Assembly (NCBI GenBank): GCA_963702695.1
Contig: CAVPDS010000008.1
Span: forward strand, 1 to 64,000
Direction of reading: 5' to 3'
Length of the DNA: 64,000 bases
DNA from: VAZQ01 sp963702695
GTDB taxonomy: Bacteria; Pseudomonadota; Alphaproteobacteria; Rhizobiales; Xanthobacteraceae
A program made the position numbers and the translations under genes. A model generated the notes under the pieces. The model saw only the letters and a list, made by a program, of their open reading frames with translations, ran no database searches and was not told where the DNA came from. Below, one piece after another: positions 54,660 to 62,799 of this stretch; the first letter of the stretch is position 1, and each line of letters begins with the position of its first letter.

Positions 54660-55060
54660 GGTAGGCGATGGGCACGCTTCGCGTTGCCCGGCCCACGATA
54701 GCTGTAGCCCGGATGAGCGAAGCGAAATCCGGGGCTCTTATCGGTTGCGGCTCGGTCAATCCCGGATATCACTTCGCTCATCCGGGCTACGCTTGCTGTT
54801 TGTCGTTGGTGCCGGTGCAATTCGGTGGGGTGGGCAAAGGCGCGCAGCGCCGTGCCCACGCCGCCGCCGGGTGATATTGAGTGAGAAGGTGGGCACGCTT
54901 CGCGTTGGCCACCCTGCGGCTGCCGTAACGGGTACGCAAGTTGGAGGAATGATGTAGCCCGGATGAGCGAAGCGAAATCCGGGGCTGCTATCGGTTGCGG
55001 CTCGGTCAATCCCGGATATCGCAAGCGCTCCATCCGGGCTACGCTTGATCCGGGCTATTT
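54660..55060. repeat. Array of REP-type repeats, including an ~85-bp near-identical direct repeat
   Basis: Copy 1 (54703-54790) and copy 2 (54954-55041) both read GTAGCCCGGATGAGCGAAGC... GGGGCT-TATCGGTTGCGGCTC... CCCGGATATC and close with CATCCGGGCTAC. Between them lie GGTGGGCAAAGGCGCGCAGC and GGGCACGCTTCGCGTTG-type arms (54660-54690, 54830-54920). The whole 54560-55252 gap has no gene and includes the fumarase promoter. Confidence 0.8.
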
Positions 55061-55252
55061 GCTTCTTCCGTACGCCGAGCAGCGTCGAGCTTTCGAAGTT
55101 CTTTCATGCTTGCGGCATTGTAAGAGCTGTATCCACGCGGCACGGATGATCCCTCTAGAAATTCGACTATGTCGGGTATGATATCTCTTACAAAACTGCC
55201 CTGAAAAGAGGTAATGCCATCCGGCCTCGAATAACGACAAGCAGGAAGAAGA

Positions 55253-56971
55253 ATGAACGCCCCTCTCTCCGCCCACGCGCTTCCGCCTTACCACCACACG
55301 CCGCTGTTTCCCCTCGGGCACGACCACACCGCCTACCGCAAGCTCACGGCCGAGGGCGTGCGCGTCGAGTCCGTGCTCGGCCGCGACATGCTCATGGTTT
55401 CGCGCGAGGCGATGCGCGCGCTGGCGGACGCGGCGTTCACCGACATCAACCACCTGCTGCGGCCCGGGCATCTCGCCTCGCTCAAGGCGATCGTCGAGGA
55501 CCCGGAGGCGTCCGACAACGACAAGTTCGTCGCCTACGACTTCCTCAAGAACGCCAACATCGCGGCGGGCGGCGTGCTGCCGATGTGCCAGGACACCGGC
55601 ACCGCGATCATCATGGGCAAAAAGGGGCGGCTGGTCTTTACCGACGGTGACGACGAGGCGGCGCTCGCGGAGGGCGCGCGCGACGCCTACCTCAAGCGCA
55701 ATTTGCGTTATTCGCAGCTTGCGGCGCTCTCGATGTTCGAGGAGACCAACACCAAGTCGAACATGCCGGCGCAGGTCGAGATCTACGCCGAGGGCGCGGG
55801 CGAATACGAGGACGCCTACAAGTTCCTGTTCATCGCCAAGGGCGGCGGCTCGGCCAACAAATCGTTCCTGTTCCAGGCGACGCCGTCGATCCTCACGCAC
55901 GACCGCATGCTCGCCTTCCTCAAGGAGAAGGTGCTCACGCTCGGCACCGCGGCGTGCCCGCCCTATCACCTCGCGATCGTCATCGGCGGCACCTCGGCCG
56001 AGCTGACGATGAAGACGGTGAAGCTCGCCTCGACCAAATATCTCGACAACCTGCCGACGCAGGGTTCGGAGGACGGCCACGCCTTCCGCGACCTGGCGAT
56101 GGAGCAGGAGGTGTTGAAGCTCACGCAGTCGCTCGGCGTCGGCGCGCAATTCGGCGGAAAATATTTCTGCCACGACGTGCGGGTGATCCGGCTGCCGCGC
56201 CACGGCGCTTCGCTGCCGATCGGGCTCGGCGTGTCGTGCTCGGCCGACCGGCAGGCGCTGGGGAAGATCACGCGCGATGGCGTGTTCCTGGAGGAACTCG
56301 AGCACAATCCGGCGAAGTATCTGCCGGAGGTCGATACGTCGAAGCTAGGCGGCGAAGTGGTCGAGATCGACCTGCGCCAGCCGATGGCTGAGATCTTGGC
56401 GCAGCTCGCGAAATATCCGATCAAGACGCGGCTCTCGCTCACCGGCCCGATGGTCGTCGCGCGCGACCTGGCGCACGCGAAGCTGCGCGAGCGGCTGGAG
56501 CAAGGGCAGGGGCTGCCCGACTATTTCAAGAACCACCCGGTGTACTACGCCGGCCCGGCGAAGACGCCGACCGGCTATGCCTCCGGCGCGTTCGGGCCGA
56601 CCACGGCCGGGCGGATGGATTCGTTCGTCGGAGATTTCCAGGCCGCCGGCGGCTCGATGGTGATGCTGGCCAAAGGGAACCGCTCGCCGGCGGTGCGCGA
56701 AGCCTGCCAGAAGCATGGCGGGTTTTACCTGGCCTCGATCGGCGGCGCGGCGGCGAACCTCGCCGAGCACTGCATCAAGAAGGTCGAGGTGCTGGAATAT
56801 CCCGAACTCGGCATGGAGGCGATCTGGCGGATCGAGGTCGAGAATTTCCCGGCCTTCATCGTGATCGACGACAAGGGCAACGACTTCTTCAAGGCGCTGA
56901 ACAGCGACAACACGATCGGGTGGACGCTAAAAAAAACATTCTCAAACCGCATCTCAAGCAGCAATGGGTGA
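55253..56971 (+). CDS. fumA: Class I (iron-sulfur) fumarate hydratase, 3' end altered by IS630
   Basis: 572 residues. Iron-sulfur fumarase signatures: VLPMCQDTGTAIIMGKKG, GTAACPPYHLAIVIGGTSAE, GVSCSADRQALGK, and C-terminal GPTTAGRMDSFVGDFQAAGG and IDDKGNDFFKAL. The three Cys in these blocks would ligate the 4Fe-4S cluster. Converts fumarate to malate in the TCA cycle. The last natural residues end near FFKALN; from SDNTIGWTLKK onward the frame reads IS630 sequence and stops at 56971, about 20 foreign residues. Enzyme activity is probably retained. The ATG follows GGAAGAAGA. Confidence 0.92.
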   Translation: MNAPLSAHALPPYHHTPLFPLGHDHTAYRKLTAEGVRVESVLGRDMLMVSREAMRALADAAFTDINHLLRPGHLASLKAIVEDPEASDNDKFVAYDFLKNANIAAGGVLPMCQDTGTAIIMGKKGRLVFTDGDDEAALAEGARDAYLKRNLRYSQLAALSMFEETNTKSNMPAQVEIYAEGAGEYEDAYKFLFIAKGGGSANKSFLFQATPSILTHDRMLAFLKEKVLTLGTAACPPYHLAIVIGGTSAELTMKTVKLASTKYLDNLPTQGSEDGHAFRDLAMEQEVLKLTQSLGVGAQFGGKYFCHDVRVIRLPRHGASLPIGLGVSCSADRQALGKITRDGVFLEELEHNPAKYLPEVDTSKLGGEVVEIDLRQPMAEILAQLAKYPIKTRLSLTGPMVVARDLAHAKLRERLEQGQGLPDYFKNHPVYYAGPAKTPTGYASGAFGPTTAGRMDSFVGDFQAAGGSMVMLAKGNRSPAVREACQKHGGFYLASIGGAAANLAEHCIKKVEVLEYPELGMEAIWRIEVENFPAFIVIDDKGNDFFKALNSDNTIGWTLKKTFSNRISSSNG

Positions 56972-57630
56972 TCCCGCCCGAAGCCAACGCTGCGTTTGTC
57001 GCCACCATGGAAGACGTGCTGGAAGTCTATCAGCGACCGCACGATCCGCAGCGCCCGCTCGTGTGCCTCGACGAGACCTCGAAGCAGCTGATCGTCGAGC
57101 CGCGCGCGCCGATCCCTGCCAAACTTGGACAACCAGCGCGGCACGATTACGAATACGAACGCAATGGCGTCGCCAATCTGTTCATGGTGTTCGCGCCGCT
57201 GGAAGGCTGGCGACATGTCAAGGTCACCGACCGCCACACCGCCATCGATTATGCCCACGTGCTCAGGGATTTGTCCGACACGCATTTTTCCGACGCGGTG
57301 AAAATCGTGCTGATGCAGGATAATCTCAACACCCACAAGCCAGCCTCGCTCTATGAGGCCTTTCCCGCGCCCGAGGCGCGCCGGCTCGTCGAGCGCTTCG
57401 AATGGCATTACACGCCCAAGCACGGCAGTTGGCTCGACATGGCCGAATCCGAACTCGGCGTGCTTGCGTCGCAATGTCTGGATCGCCGCATCGCCGACAA
57501 ACAAATCCTCGCCCACGAAGTCACCGCATGGCAGGACCACCGCAACAAGCACCACGCCAAAGCCGACTGGCAATTCACAACCGCAAACGCCCGCGTCAAG
57601 CTGAACAGATTGTACCCTCAGTTCGAGTGA
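56912..57630 (+). mobile_element. IS630-family transposase, 5'-truncated
   Basis: The frame from about 56920 encodes the DDE catalytic half: CLDETSKQLIVEPRAPIPAK (first Asp), VLMQDNLNTHKPASLYEAF (second Asp) and GSWLDMAESELGVLA (Glu), ending LYPQFE at 57630. The N-terminal helix-turn-helix part is missing; only its last residues (NTIGWTLKK) remain, read in the fumarase frame. A run of eight A (56939-56946) lies where the two frames meet, a slippery site of the kind used for -1 frameshifting in two-frame IS630 elements. No intact terminal repeat seen on either side; 57631-57747 holds no gene. Confidence 0.85.
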
Positions 57631-57747
57631 CTGGGACTAGGGTGAGGCGACGCGCGCCGTGCCTCGGCGCGTCGTCACTTCCTGTTGCGGAAGCAGACGG
57701 CAGCGCCAAGGCGCGCGCAGGCCGGCGCGCCGATCCGCGCTGAGGCG

Positions 57748-58473
57748 TTACGACTTTGCGTCAGTGCCGGTGACGAGCCCCGCTGGTTCATCGCTGAGCC
57801 AGCGGTAAATGATCCCGCCGAGGGCACCGCCGATCAAGGGCGCCAGCCAGAACAACCAGAGCTGGGCAAGTGCCCATCCGCCCGCGAACAGTGCAGGACC
57901 CGTGCTGCGCGCCGGATTGACCGACGTGTTCGTGATCGGGATGCTGACGAGGTGGATCAGCGTCAAGCAAAGCCCGATCGCCAGCGGCGCAAAGCCGGCC
58001 GGCGCCTTGCCGTGGGTGGCGCCCATGATGACGAACAGAAACATCATGGTCATCACGACCTCGATCACGAACGCCGACAGCAGGCTGTATTGTCCAGGAG
58101 AATGAGCCCCGTAACCGTTGGCGGCGAATCCCTTCGCTGCATCGAAACCCGGCGCACCACTTGCGACGAGATAGAGGAGGGCAGCGGCAATGACCGCGCC
58201 GATCACCTGCGCCACGATGTAGGGAACGATCTGACCCGACGGGAAGCGCCCGCCGGCGGCAAGTCCGACGGTCACCGCTGGGTTGAGATGACAGCCGGAA
58301 ACGTGCCCGATGGCATAGGCCATGGTCACAACCGTGAGCCCGAAAGCCAGTGCCACCCCGAGGAGCCCGATGCCGACTTGCGGAAAGGCCGAGGCAATCA
58401 CGGCACTTCCGCACCCTCCGAACGTCAGCCAGAAGGTGCCGATCGCTTCAGCGGCGTAAGCCTTCGAATTCAT
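57748..58473 (-). CDS. aqpZ: Aquaporin Z
   Basis: 241 residues from the ATG at 58473 (GAGGGAGC upstream), six spans and both half-helix motifs: HLNPAVTVG and SVNPARSTGPALFAG (NPA/NPARS). Selectivity-filter His and Arg (SVNPARS) are as in water-specific AqpZ. LTFGGCGSAVIASAFP near the N-terminus is typical. Inner membrane, water flux. A TTG at 58479 could add two residues. Confidence 0.95.
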   Translation of the reverse strand: MNSKAYAAEAIGTFWLTFGGCGSAVIASAFPQVGIGLLGVALAFGLTVVTMAYAIGHVSGCHLNPAVTVGLAAGGRFPSGQIVPYIVAQVIGAVIAAALLYLVASGAPGFDAAKGFAANGYGAHSPGQYSLLSAFVIEVVMTMMFLFVIMGATHGKAPAGFAPLAIGLCLTLIHLVSIPITNTSVNPARSTGPALFAGGWALAQLWLFWLAPLIGGALGGIIYRWLSDEPAGLVTGTDAKS

Positions 58474-58661
58474 CGTCAAGCTCCCTCGATGTTATTCGTC
58501 CGTCAACGTCGATTGGTAGCGTAAACCTACCGATACAATCTGGTTGGAACAACCGATCATAGATGGGTCGGCGATCTGGTTGTAGCTGGTTACCGTTTGA
58601 TGATTGAATTCCGAGGATGCATGCGCCAAGGTTGCGGCGTTGGCACGAGAGACAGACAAAC

Positions 58662-59612
58662 ATGGCCCTGATCAAAGCGGTGGATATGGCGTACGGGCGA
58701 ATGCGCGCGCCCGATCTCGATCTGATGGAAGAGTTTCTGGTCCGGTTCGGGATGACCCGCGCCGAGCGCACGCCGACCGCGCTCTACATGCGCGGCACCG
58801 ACCCCGCCCATCATCTTCACATCACCGAGAAGGGCGATCCGAAGTTCGTCGGCTTCGCCTACCAAGCCGCGAGCGAGGATGATCTCGCGCGCATCGCCAA
58901 GGCGCCGGGCGCCTCCGGCATCGAGACCATCGACGAACCCGGCGGCGGCAGGCGGGTGCGACTGACCGAGCCGAACGGCTATCAGGTCGAGGTTGTGCAC
59001 GGGATCGCGACGTTGCCGCCGATCACGCTCAAGCCGCGGCAGAAACTCAATTCCGGCGAGAACCCGCTCTCTCGCGCCGGCGAGTTGATGCGACTGCCGA
59101 AGGGGCCGTCGCACGTGAAGCGGATCGGCCACGGCGTGCTCAACACCCCGAAGTTCGACGAAACCATCGCCTGGTATCGCGAAATGCTCGGCTTCATCAG
59201 CTCCGACGATGTCTATGCCGGCGACAAGGCGCACCTGATCGGTTCGTTCAACCGGCTGGATCGCGGCAGCACCTATGTCGACCACCACGTCTTCTTCTGC
59301 CTGCGGCACGACAAGACCGGGCTCAACCATCTGTCGTTCGAGGTGCAGGACATCGACGACGTCTGCATGGGGCACAATCATCTCAAGCAGTTCGGCAGCT
59401 ACGAGCACATGTGGGGCCTCGGCCGCCATCTGCTCGGCAGCCAGGTCTACGACTACTGGGCCGACCCGTGGGGCCGCGTGCACGAGCACTGGGCCGACAG
59501 CGACCGGCTCAACGTCGCGAGCGGGTCGAACCTGCTGCCGGCCGAGGAGGCGCTGGTCTCGCAGTGGGGCGAGGCGCCGCCGGAGAAATTCATCAACCAC
59601 GCGAGCCCGTAG
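58662..59612 (+). CDS. VOC-family extradiol dioxygenase-like protein
   Basis: 316 residues, two VOC modules. The start is the ATG at 58662; the frame from 58617 has no ribosome site. Metal ligands fit type I extradiol enzymes: His in KRIGHGVLNTPKFDE, His in GLNHLSFEV, Glu in HEHWADSDR. Others: MRAPDLDLMEEFLVRFGM and VYDYWADPWGRVHEHW. It could cleave a catechol or a related aromatic ring; resembles 2,3-dihydroxybiphenyl/catechol dioxygenase relatives. Followed by two tandem exported hydrolases; a shared aromatic pathway is possible (inference). Confidence 0.8.
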   Translation: MALIKAVDMAYGRMRAPDLDLMEEFLVRFGMTRAERTPTALYMRGTDPAHHLHITEKGDPKFVGFAYQAASEDDLARIAKAPGASGIETIDEPGGGRRVRLTEPNGYQVEVVHGIATLPPITLKPRQKLNSGENPLSRAGELMRLPKGPSHVKRIGHGVLNTPKFDETIAWYREMLGFISSDDVYAGDKAHLIGSFNRLDRGSTYVDHHVFFCLRHDKTGLNHLSFEVQDIDDVCMGHNHLKQFGSYEHMWGLGRHLLGSQVYDYWADPWGRVHEHWADSDRLNVASGSNLLPAEEALVSQWGEAPPEKFINHASP

Positions 59613-59682
59613 AAATCGACTCCCGGACGCTTATACTTCCCCGACGACGCGTCGAAATCGGCGGTCAGGGTGGGAGAGCATC

Positions 59683-60681
59683 ATGCGGGACGATCTTGGC
59701 GGCACGCTGACGCGCCGCACTCTCGTTGCCGGCGCCGCAGCCGGCGTAGCCGCGCTCGCCAGCGATCCGGCGGCGGCGCAGCGCTGCAGCGTGCCGAACC
59801 GGCCGAAGGGGCCGCTGGTCTGGCTCGACCTCGATCAGCAGGACATCGACGACGCCTACGACCAGAGCGTCTACGCCTTCAACAGCAAGAACATCGGCGA
59901 GCGGCTCAAAGCCAACAACGAGATCGCGCGGACCAAGATCGGCAAGCCCGAGCGGGTGGCCTACGGCTCGGCCGAGATCGAGAAGCTCGACATCTATAAG
60001 ACCAAGCGGCCGAACGCGCCGGTCATGATCTTCATTCACGGCGGCAGTTGGCAGGCCGGCCACGCCGCGGATTTCGCGGTCTATGCCGAGCCGTTCATCA
60101 AGGCCGGCGCTCATTTCATTCCGATCGATTTCAACAGCGTGCGCGATGTCAATGGCGACCTGTTCGTGCTGGTCGACCAATGCCGGCGCGCGGTGGCCTG
60201 GGTCTATCGCAACATCGCGAACTTCGGCGGCAATCCCGATGCGCTCTACCTCTGCAGTCGCTCGTCCGGCAGCCATCTCGCCGGCTGCGTGGTGACGACC
60301 GAGTGGGAGAAGCAGGGCCTGCTGCTCGATATCCTCAAGGGTGCGGTGCTCGGCAGCGGCATGTACGACCTCAAGCCGGTGCGGATGTCGAAGCGCGGCC
60401 AGTTCGTCAAGTTCACCGATGCGATGGAGGAGCAGCTTTCCGCGCAGCGCCATCTCGATCGCATCCATACGCCGCTTACGCTCGTCCATGGCACGCTCGA
60501 GACGCCGGAATTCCAGCGCCAGACCCGCGACTTCGCGGCGGCGGTGAAGGCGGCCGGCAAGCCGGTGCAATATGTCGTCCTCAAGGGTTACAATCACTTC
60601 GAAGTGGGGGAGACGATTGGCCATCCCTATGCGGGGCTCGGGCGCGCCGCGATGGAGATGATGAAACTCGACACCGCATGA
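59683..60681 (+). CDS. Exported alpha/beta hydrolase, copy 1 (altered nucleophile elbow)
   Basis: 332 residues. The N-terminus TRRTLVAGAAAGVAALASDP carries twin arginines and an Ala-rich signal (Tat-like) with RCS after the cleavage region. HGGSWQAGHAADFA is the oxyanion HGG motif of the hormone-sensitive-lipase/kynurenine-formamidase branch. The nucleophile elbow reads CSRSSGSH: Ser194 is the likely nucleophile but the Gly two residues before it is Ser192. Acid and His: LVHGTLETPEF and GYNHFE. A close paralog follows 29 bases later, sharing most blocks (ILKGA-LGSGMYDLKPVR, KRG-FVKFTDAM). Confidence 0.83.
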   Translation: MRDDLGGTLTRRTLVAGAAAGVAALASDPAAAQRCSVPNRPKGPLVWLDLDQQDIDDAYDQSVYAFNSKNIGERLKANNEIARTKIGKPERVAYGSAEIEKLDIYKTKRPNAPVMIFIHGGSWQAGHAADFAVYAEPFIKAGAHFIPIDFNSVRDVNGDLFVLVDQCRRAVAWVYRNIANFGGNPDALYLCSRSSGSHLAGCVVTTEWEKQGLLLDILKGAVLGSGMYDLKPVRMSKRGQFVKFTDAMEEQLSAQRHLDRIHTPLTLVHGTLETPEFQRQTRDFAAAVKAAGKPVQYVVLKGYNHFEVGETIGHPYAGLGRAAMEMMKLDTA

Positions 60682-60710
60682 GGGAAGGCCGAGCGCACGG
60701 GAGCGGGTTT

Positions 60711-61712
60711 ATGGCCGGGCAGGAGCATCGCATCACGAAGATCACACGACGCGGCCTCGTCGCGAGCGCAGCCGCGGGCGCGCTCGCGGCGGCTGCCGAT
60801 CCGGCGGCGGCGCAGCGCTGTCCGTCGCCGCCGCATGAGAAGGGGCCGCTGGTCTGGATGGATCTCGACCAGAAGGAACTGGACGACGCGTACGACCAGA
60901 TCGTCTACGCGCCGAACCAGCCCAACATCAGTGCGCGCCGCGCCGCCAACAGCGCCGCGGCGCTCGAACGCCTCGGGCCGCCGCAGCGCATGCCGTACGG
61001 CGGGACGAGGATCGAAGAGTTCGATGTCTACCGCACCAAGACGGCGGGCGCGCCGGTGATGATCTTCGTCCATGGCGGCGCCTGGCGCGGCGGCCGCGCC
61101 TCCGACAGCGCCTATCTCGCGGAGCCGTTCGTGAAGGCGGGCGCGCATTTCGTCGTCCTCGATTTCATCAACGTGATCGAGGCCGGCGGCGACCTGCTCC
61201 CGATGGTCGAGCAGGTTCGCAGCGCGGTCACCTGGCTCTATGACAGCGCCGGTCGCTTCGGCGGTGATCCGAACCGGCTCTACCTCACCGGTCATTCGTC
61301 GGGCGCGCATCTTGGCGGCTGCGTCGTCACCACCGACTGGGAGCGGCGGCAACTGCCGCGCGATATCCTCAAGGGGGCGCTGCTCGGCAGCGGCATGTAT
61401 GACTTGAAGCCGGTGCGGCTCTCCAAGCGTGGCAACTACATCAAGTTCACCGATGCCATGGAAGATGAGCTGAGCGCGCAGCGCCATATCGACCGGCTGA
61501 ACACGCCGCTGATCCTCACCCACGGCACATTGGAGACACCGGAATTCCAGCGCCAGTCGCGCGATTTCTACGCGGCGGTGAAGGCGGCCGGCAAGCCGAT
61601 CGAGCTGCGGGTCGGCAAGGGCTACAATCACTACGAGACACAGGAGACGCTGGCGAATCCCTACGGCTTCATGGGCCGCGCCGCGATGGAGATGCTCGGA
61701 CTGGCGGTGTGA
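60711..61712 (+). CDS. Exported alpha/beta hydrolase, copy 2 (canonical)
   Basis: 333 residues, paralog of the preceding gene. Tat-like N-terminus (KITRRGLVASAAAGALAAAA). HGGAWRGGRASDSA, canonical elbow TGHSSGAHLGG with Ser196, LTHGTLETPEF and GYNHYE complete the triad. In both copies the block KGPLVWLDLDQQDIDDAYDQ / KGPLVWMDLDQKELDDAYDQ opens the mature domain. Periplasmic esterase or amidase; substrate unknown. Starts with a weak site (GGGAGCGGG). Confidence 0.85.
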   Translation: MAGQEHRITKITRRGLVASAAAGALAAAADPAAAQRCPSPPHEKGPLVWMDLDQKELDDAYDQIVYAPNQPNISARRAANSAAALERLGPPQRMPYGGTRIEEFDVYRTKTAGAPVMIFVHGGAWRGGRASDSAYLAEPFVKAGAHFVVLDFINVIEAGGDLLPMVEQVRSAVTWLYDSAGRFGGDPNRLYLTGHSSGAHLGGCVVTTDWERRQLPRDILKGALLGSGMYDLKPVRLSKRGNYIKFTDAMEDELSAQRHIDRLNTPLILTHGTLETPEFQRQSRDFYAAVKAAGKPIELRVGKGYNHYETQETLANPYGFMGRAAMEMLGLAV

Positions 61713-62003
61713 GGGTGGAAGATGGAACTCAATATGCGAGACTTCAAATATCGTTGCTTTGACCACCCGACCATTCCATCGCATTGGACGCGGCACCATG
61801 CTCCGTCGCATTGATCTACGGCTACATCGGTGCTATTCGGCAAAATCTGGTGAAGCGGTGCTCCGTTTGGGCTATCGCGTAATGTGAGTGTGACGCCGTC
61901 GGTGTCGTCAAGTTTGATGCCTACAACGACCCAATCCCCGTTAGCATCGCATGAATGAGGTTGTTGAGCGATAGTCGCCTGATCGCATATTGGCGGTTCA
62001 ATC
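61713..62003. other. Intergenic, AT-richer
   Basis: From here to about 62800 the base composition drops to markedly lower GC than the flanks. No gene, RNA or repeat recognised in this part. Confidence 0.4.
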
Positions 62004-62492
62004 TCAAAGCCAAGTCAAAGACGCGAGGACTGCCGGTCGCTTGAAACCGATCGAGACAGCGGCGCTGCTGAGAAATCCGACAAAGAGCAGTGCGATACCC
62101 CATATGCTGACGTAGCCAGCTTTGACCAGGGTTGAACTCGAAGCGCGGAGTAGCTGCGCGCTTATTAGCAGCAATGCCATTGCGGTCAGCATTCCGCAGA
62201 AGATTATGAGGCTCGCGCGAGAGCGGCCGATGAAACCGAGAACGAGAGCCGCGCCGCAAGCAAAGATAGCCGTGCCGATTGCAAAATCTAATATAGGAAT
62301 GGGTTTTCTTACGAGTGAAATAGCTGACAAGCTGTGAAAAACGAATAGCGATGGAGTCATTCTTCTGTCGATCCGCTGATCGGAAACTAATGTCCGTTGG
62401 ACAGCGGATTCGGCGGTCATAGCAGAAGGTGTCGTATCTTTTAATTCTGGTTGATGAATGATCTTTTCTAATGAACTGATAATCCGGCCCAA
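62004..62492 (-). CDS. Putative membrane protein in AT-richer island
   Basis: 162 codons from the TTG at 62492 (an ATG at 62420 is an alternative). Three hydrophobic segments: PILDFAIGTAIFACGAALVLGF, ASLIIFCGMLTAMALLLISA and AGYVSIWGIALLFVGFLSSA; charged residues between them follow the positive-inside rule. No family recognised. Composition unlike its neighbours suggests recent acquisition. Could be a spurious frame; the hydrophobic pattern argues for real coding. Confidence 0.45.
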   Translation of the reverse strand: MGRIISSLEKIIHQPELKDTTPSAMTAESAVQRTLVSDQRIDRRMTPSLFVFHSLSAISLVRKPIPILDFAIGTAIFACGAALVLGFIGRSRASLIIFCGMLTAMALLLISAQLLRASSSTLVKAGYVSIWGIALLFVGFLSSAAVSIGFKRPAVLASLTWL

Positions 62493-62799
62493 GTCGTTTT
62501 GACCGGAATGCTGTCGATGTCTGTGAAGACAGAGTTGCTCCCAAATCGCGACGCAAGCCCTTCGCGAATGCGCATCGTGATGTCCAGCGAGTCCATACGC
62601 CGATATGAAATAACGATCTTCGGCATTGCTCGACCGACTTTTATCGGTACATGCTTAGGAACATACCATTTTCGGCATGTGCTGGGAAGGCTTGGCTTTT
62701 CAAAGCTCGGCGAGGGCTGTCGGAGCGCGCTACGAGTTTAACAGCCTTGAGAAAATCCGTTGTAAAAAATGGAGTTAGCATCGGCCGAATGAAATCCAT
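62493..62799. other. Intergenic, AT-richer, no gene seen
   Basis: Short frames here lack start signals and family features. The radical SAM gene ends at 62800 immediately beyond. Confidence 0.4.

Noticed and set aside
54660..55060. CRISPR array
   Set aside because: Repeat units are long palindromes of unequal length with no regular unique spacers; REP family instead.
62499..62741. 80-codon plus-strand frame in the AT-richer island
   Set aside because: No ribosome site, no hydrophobic or domain pattern.
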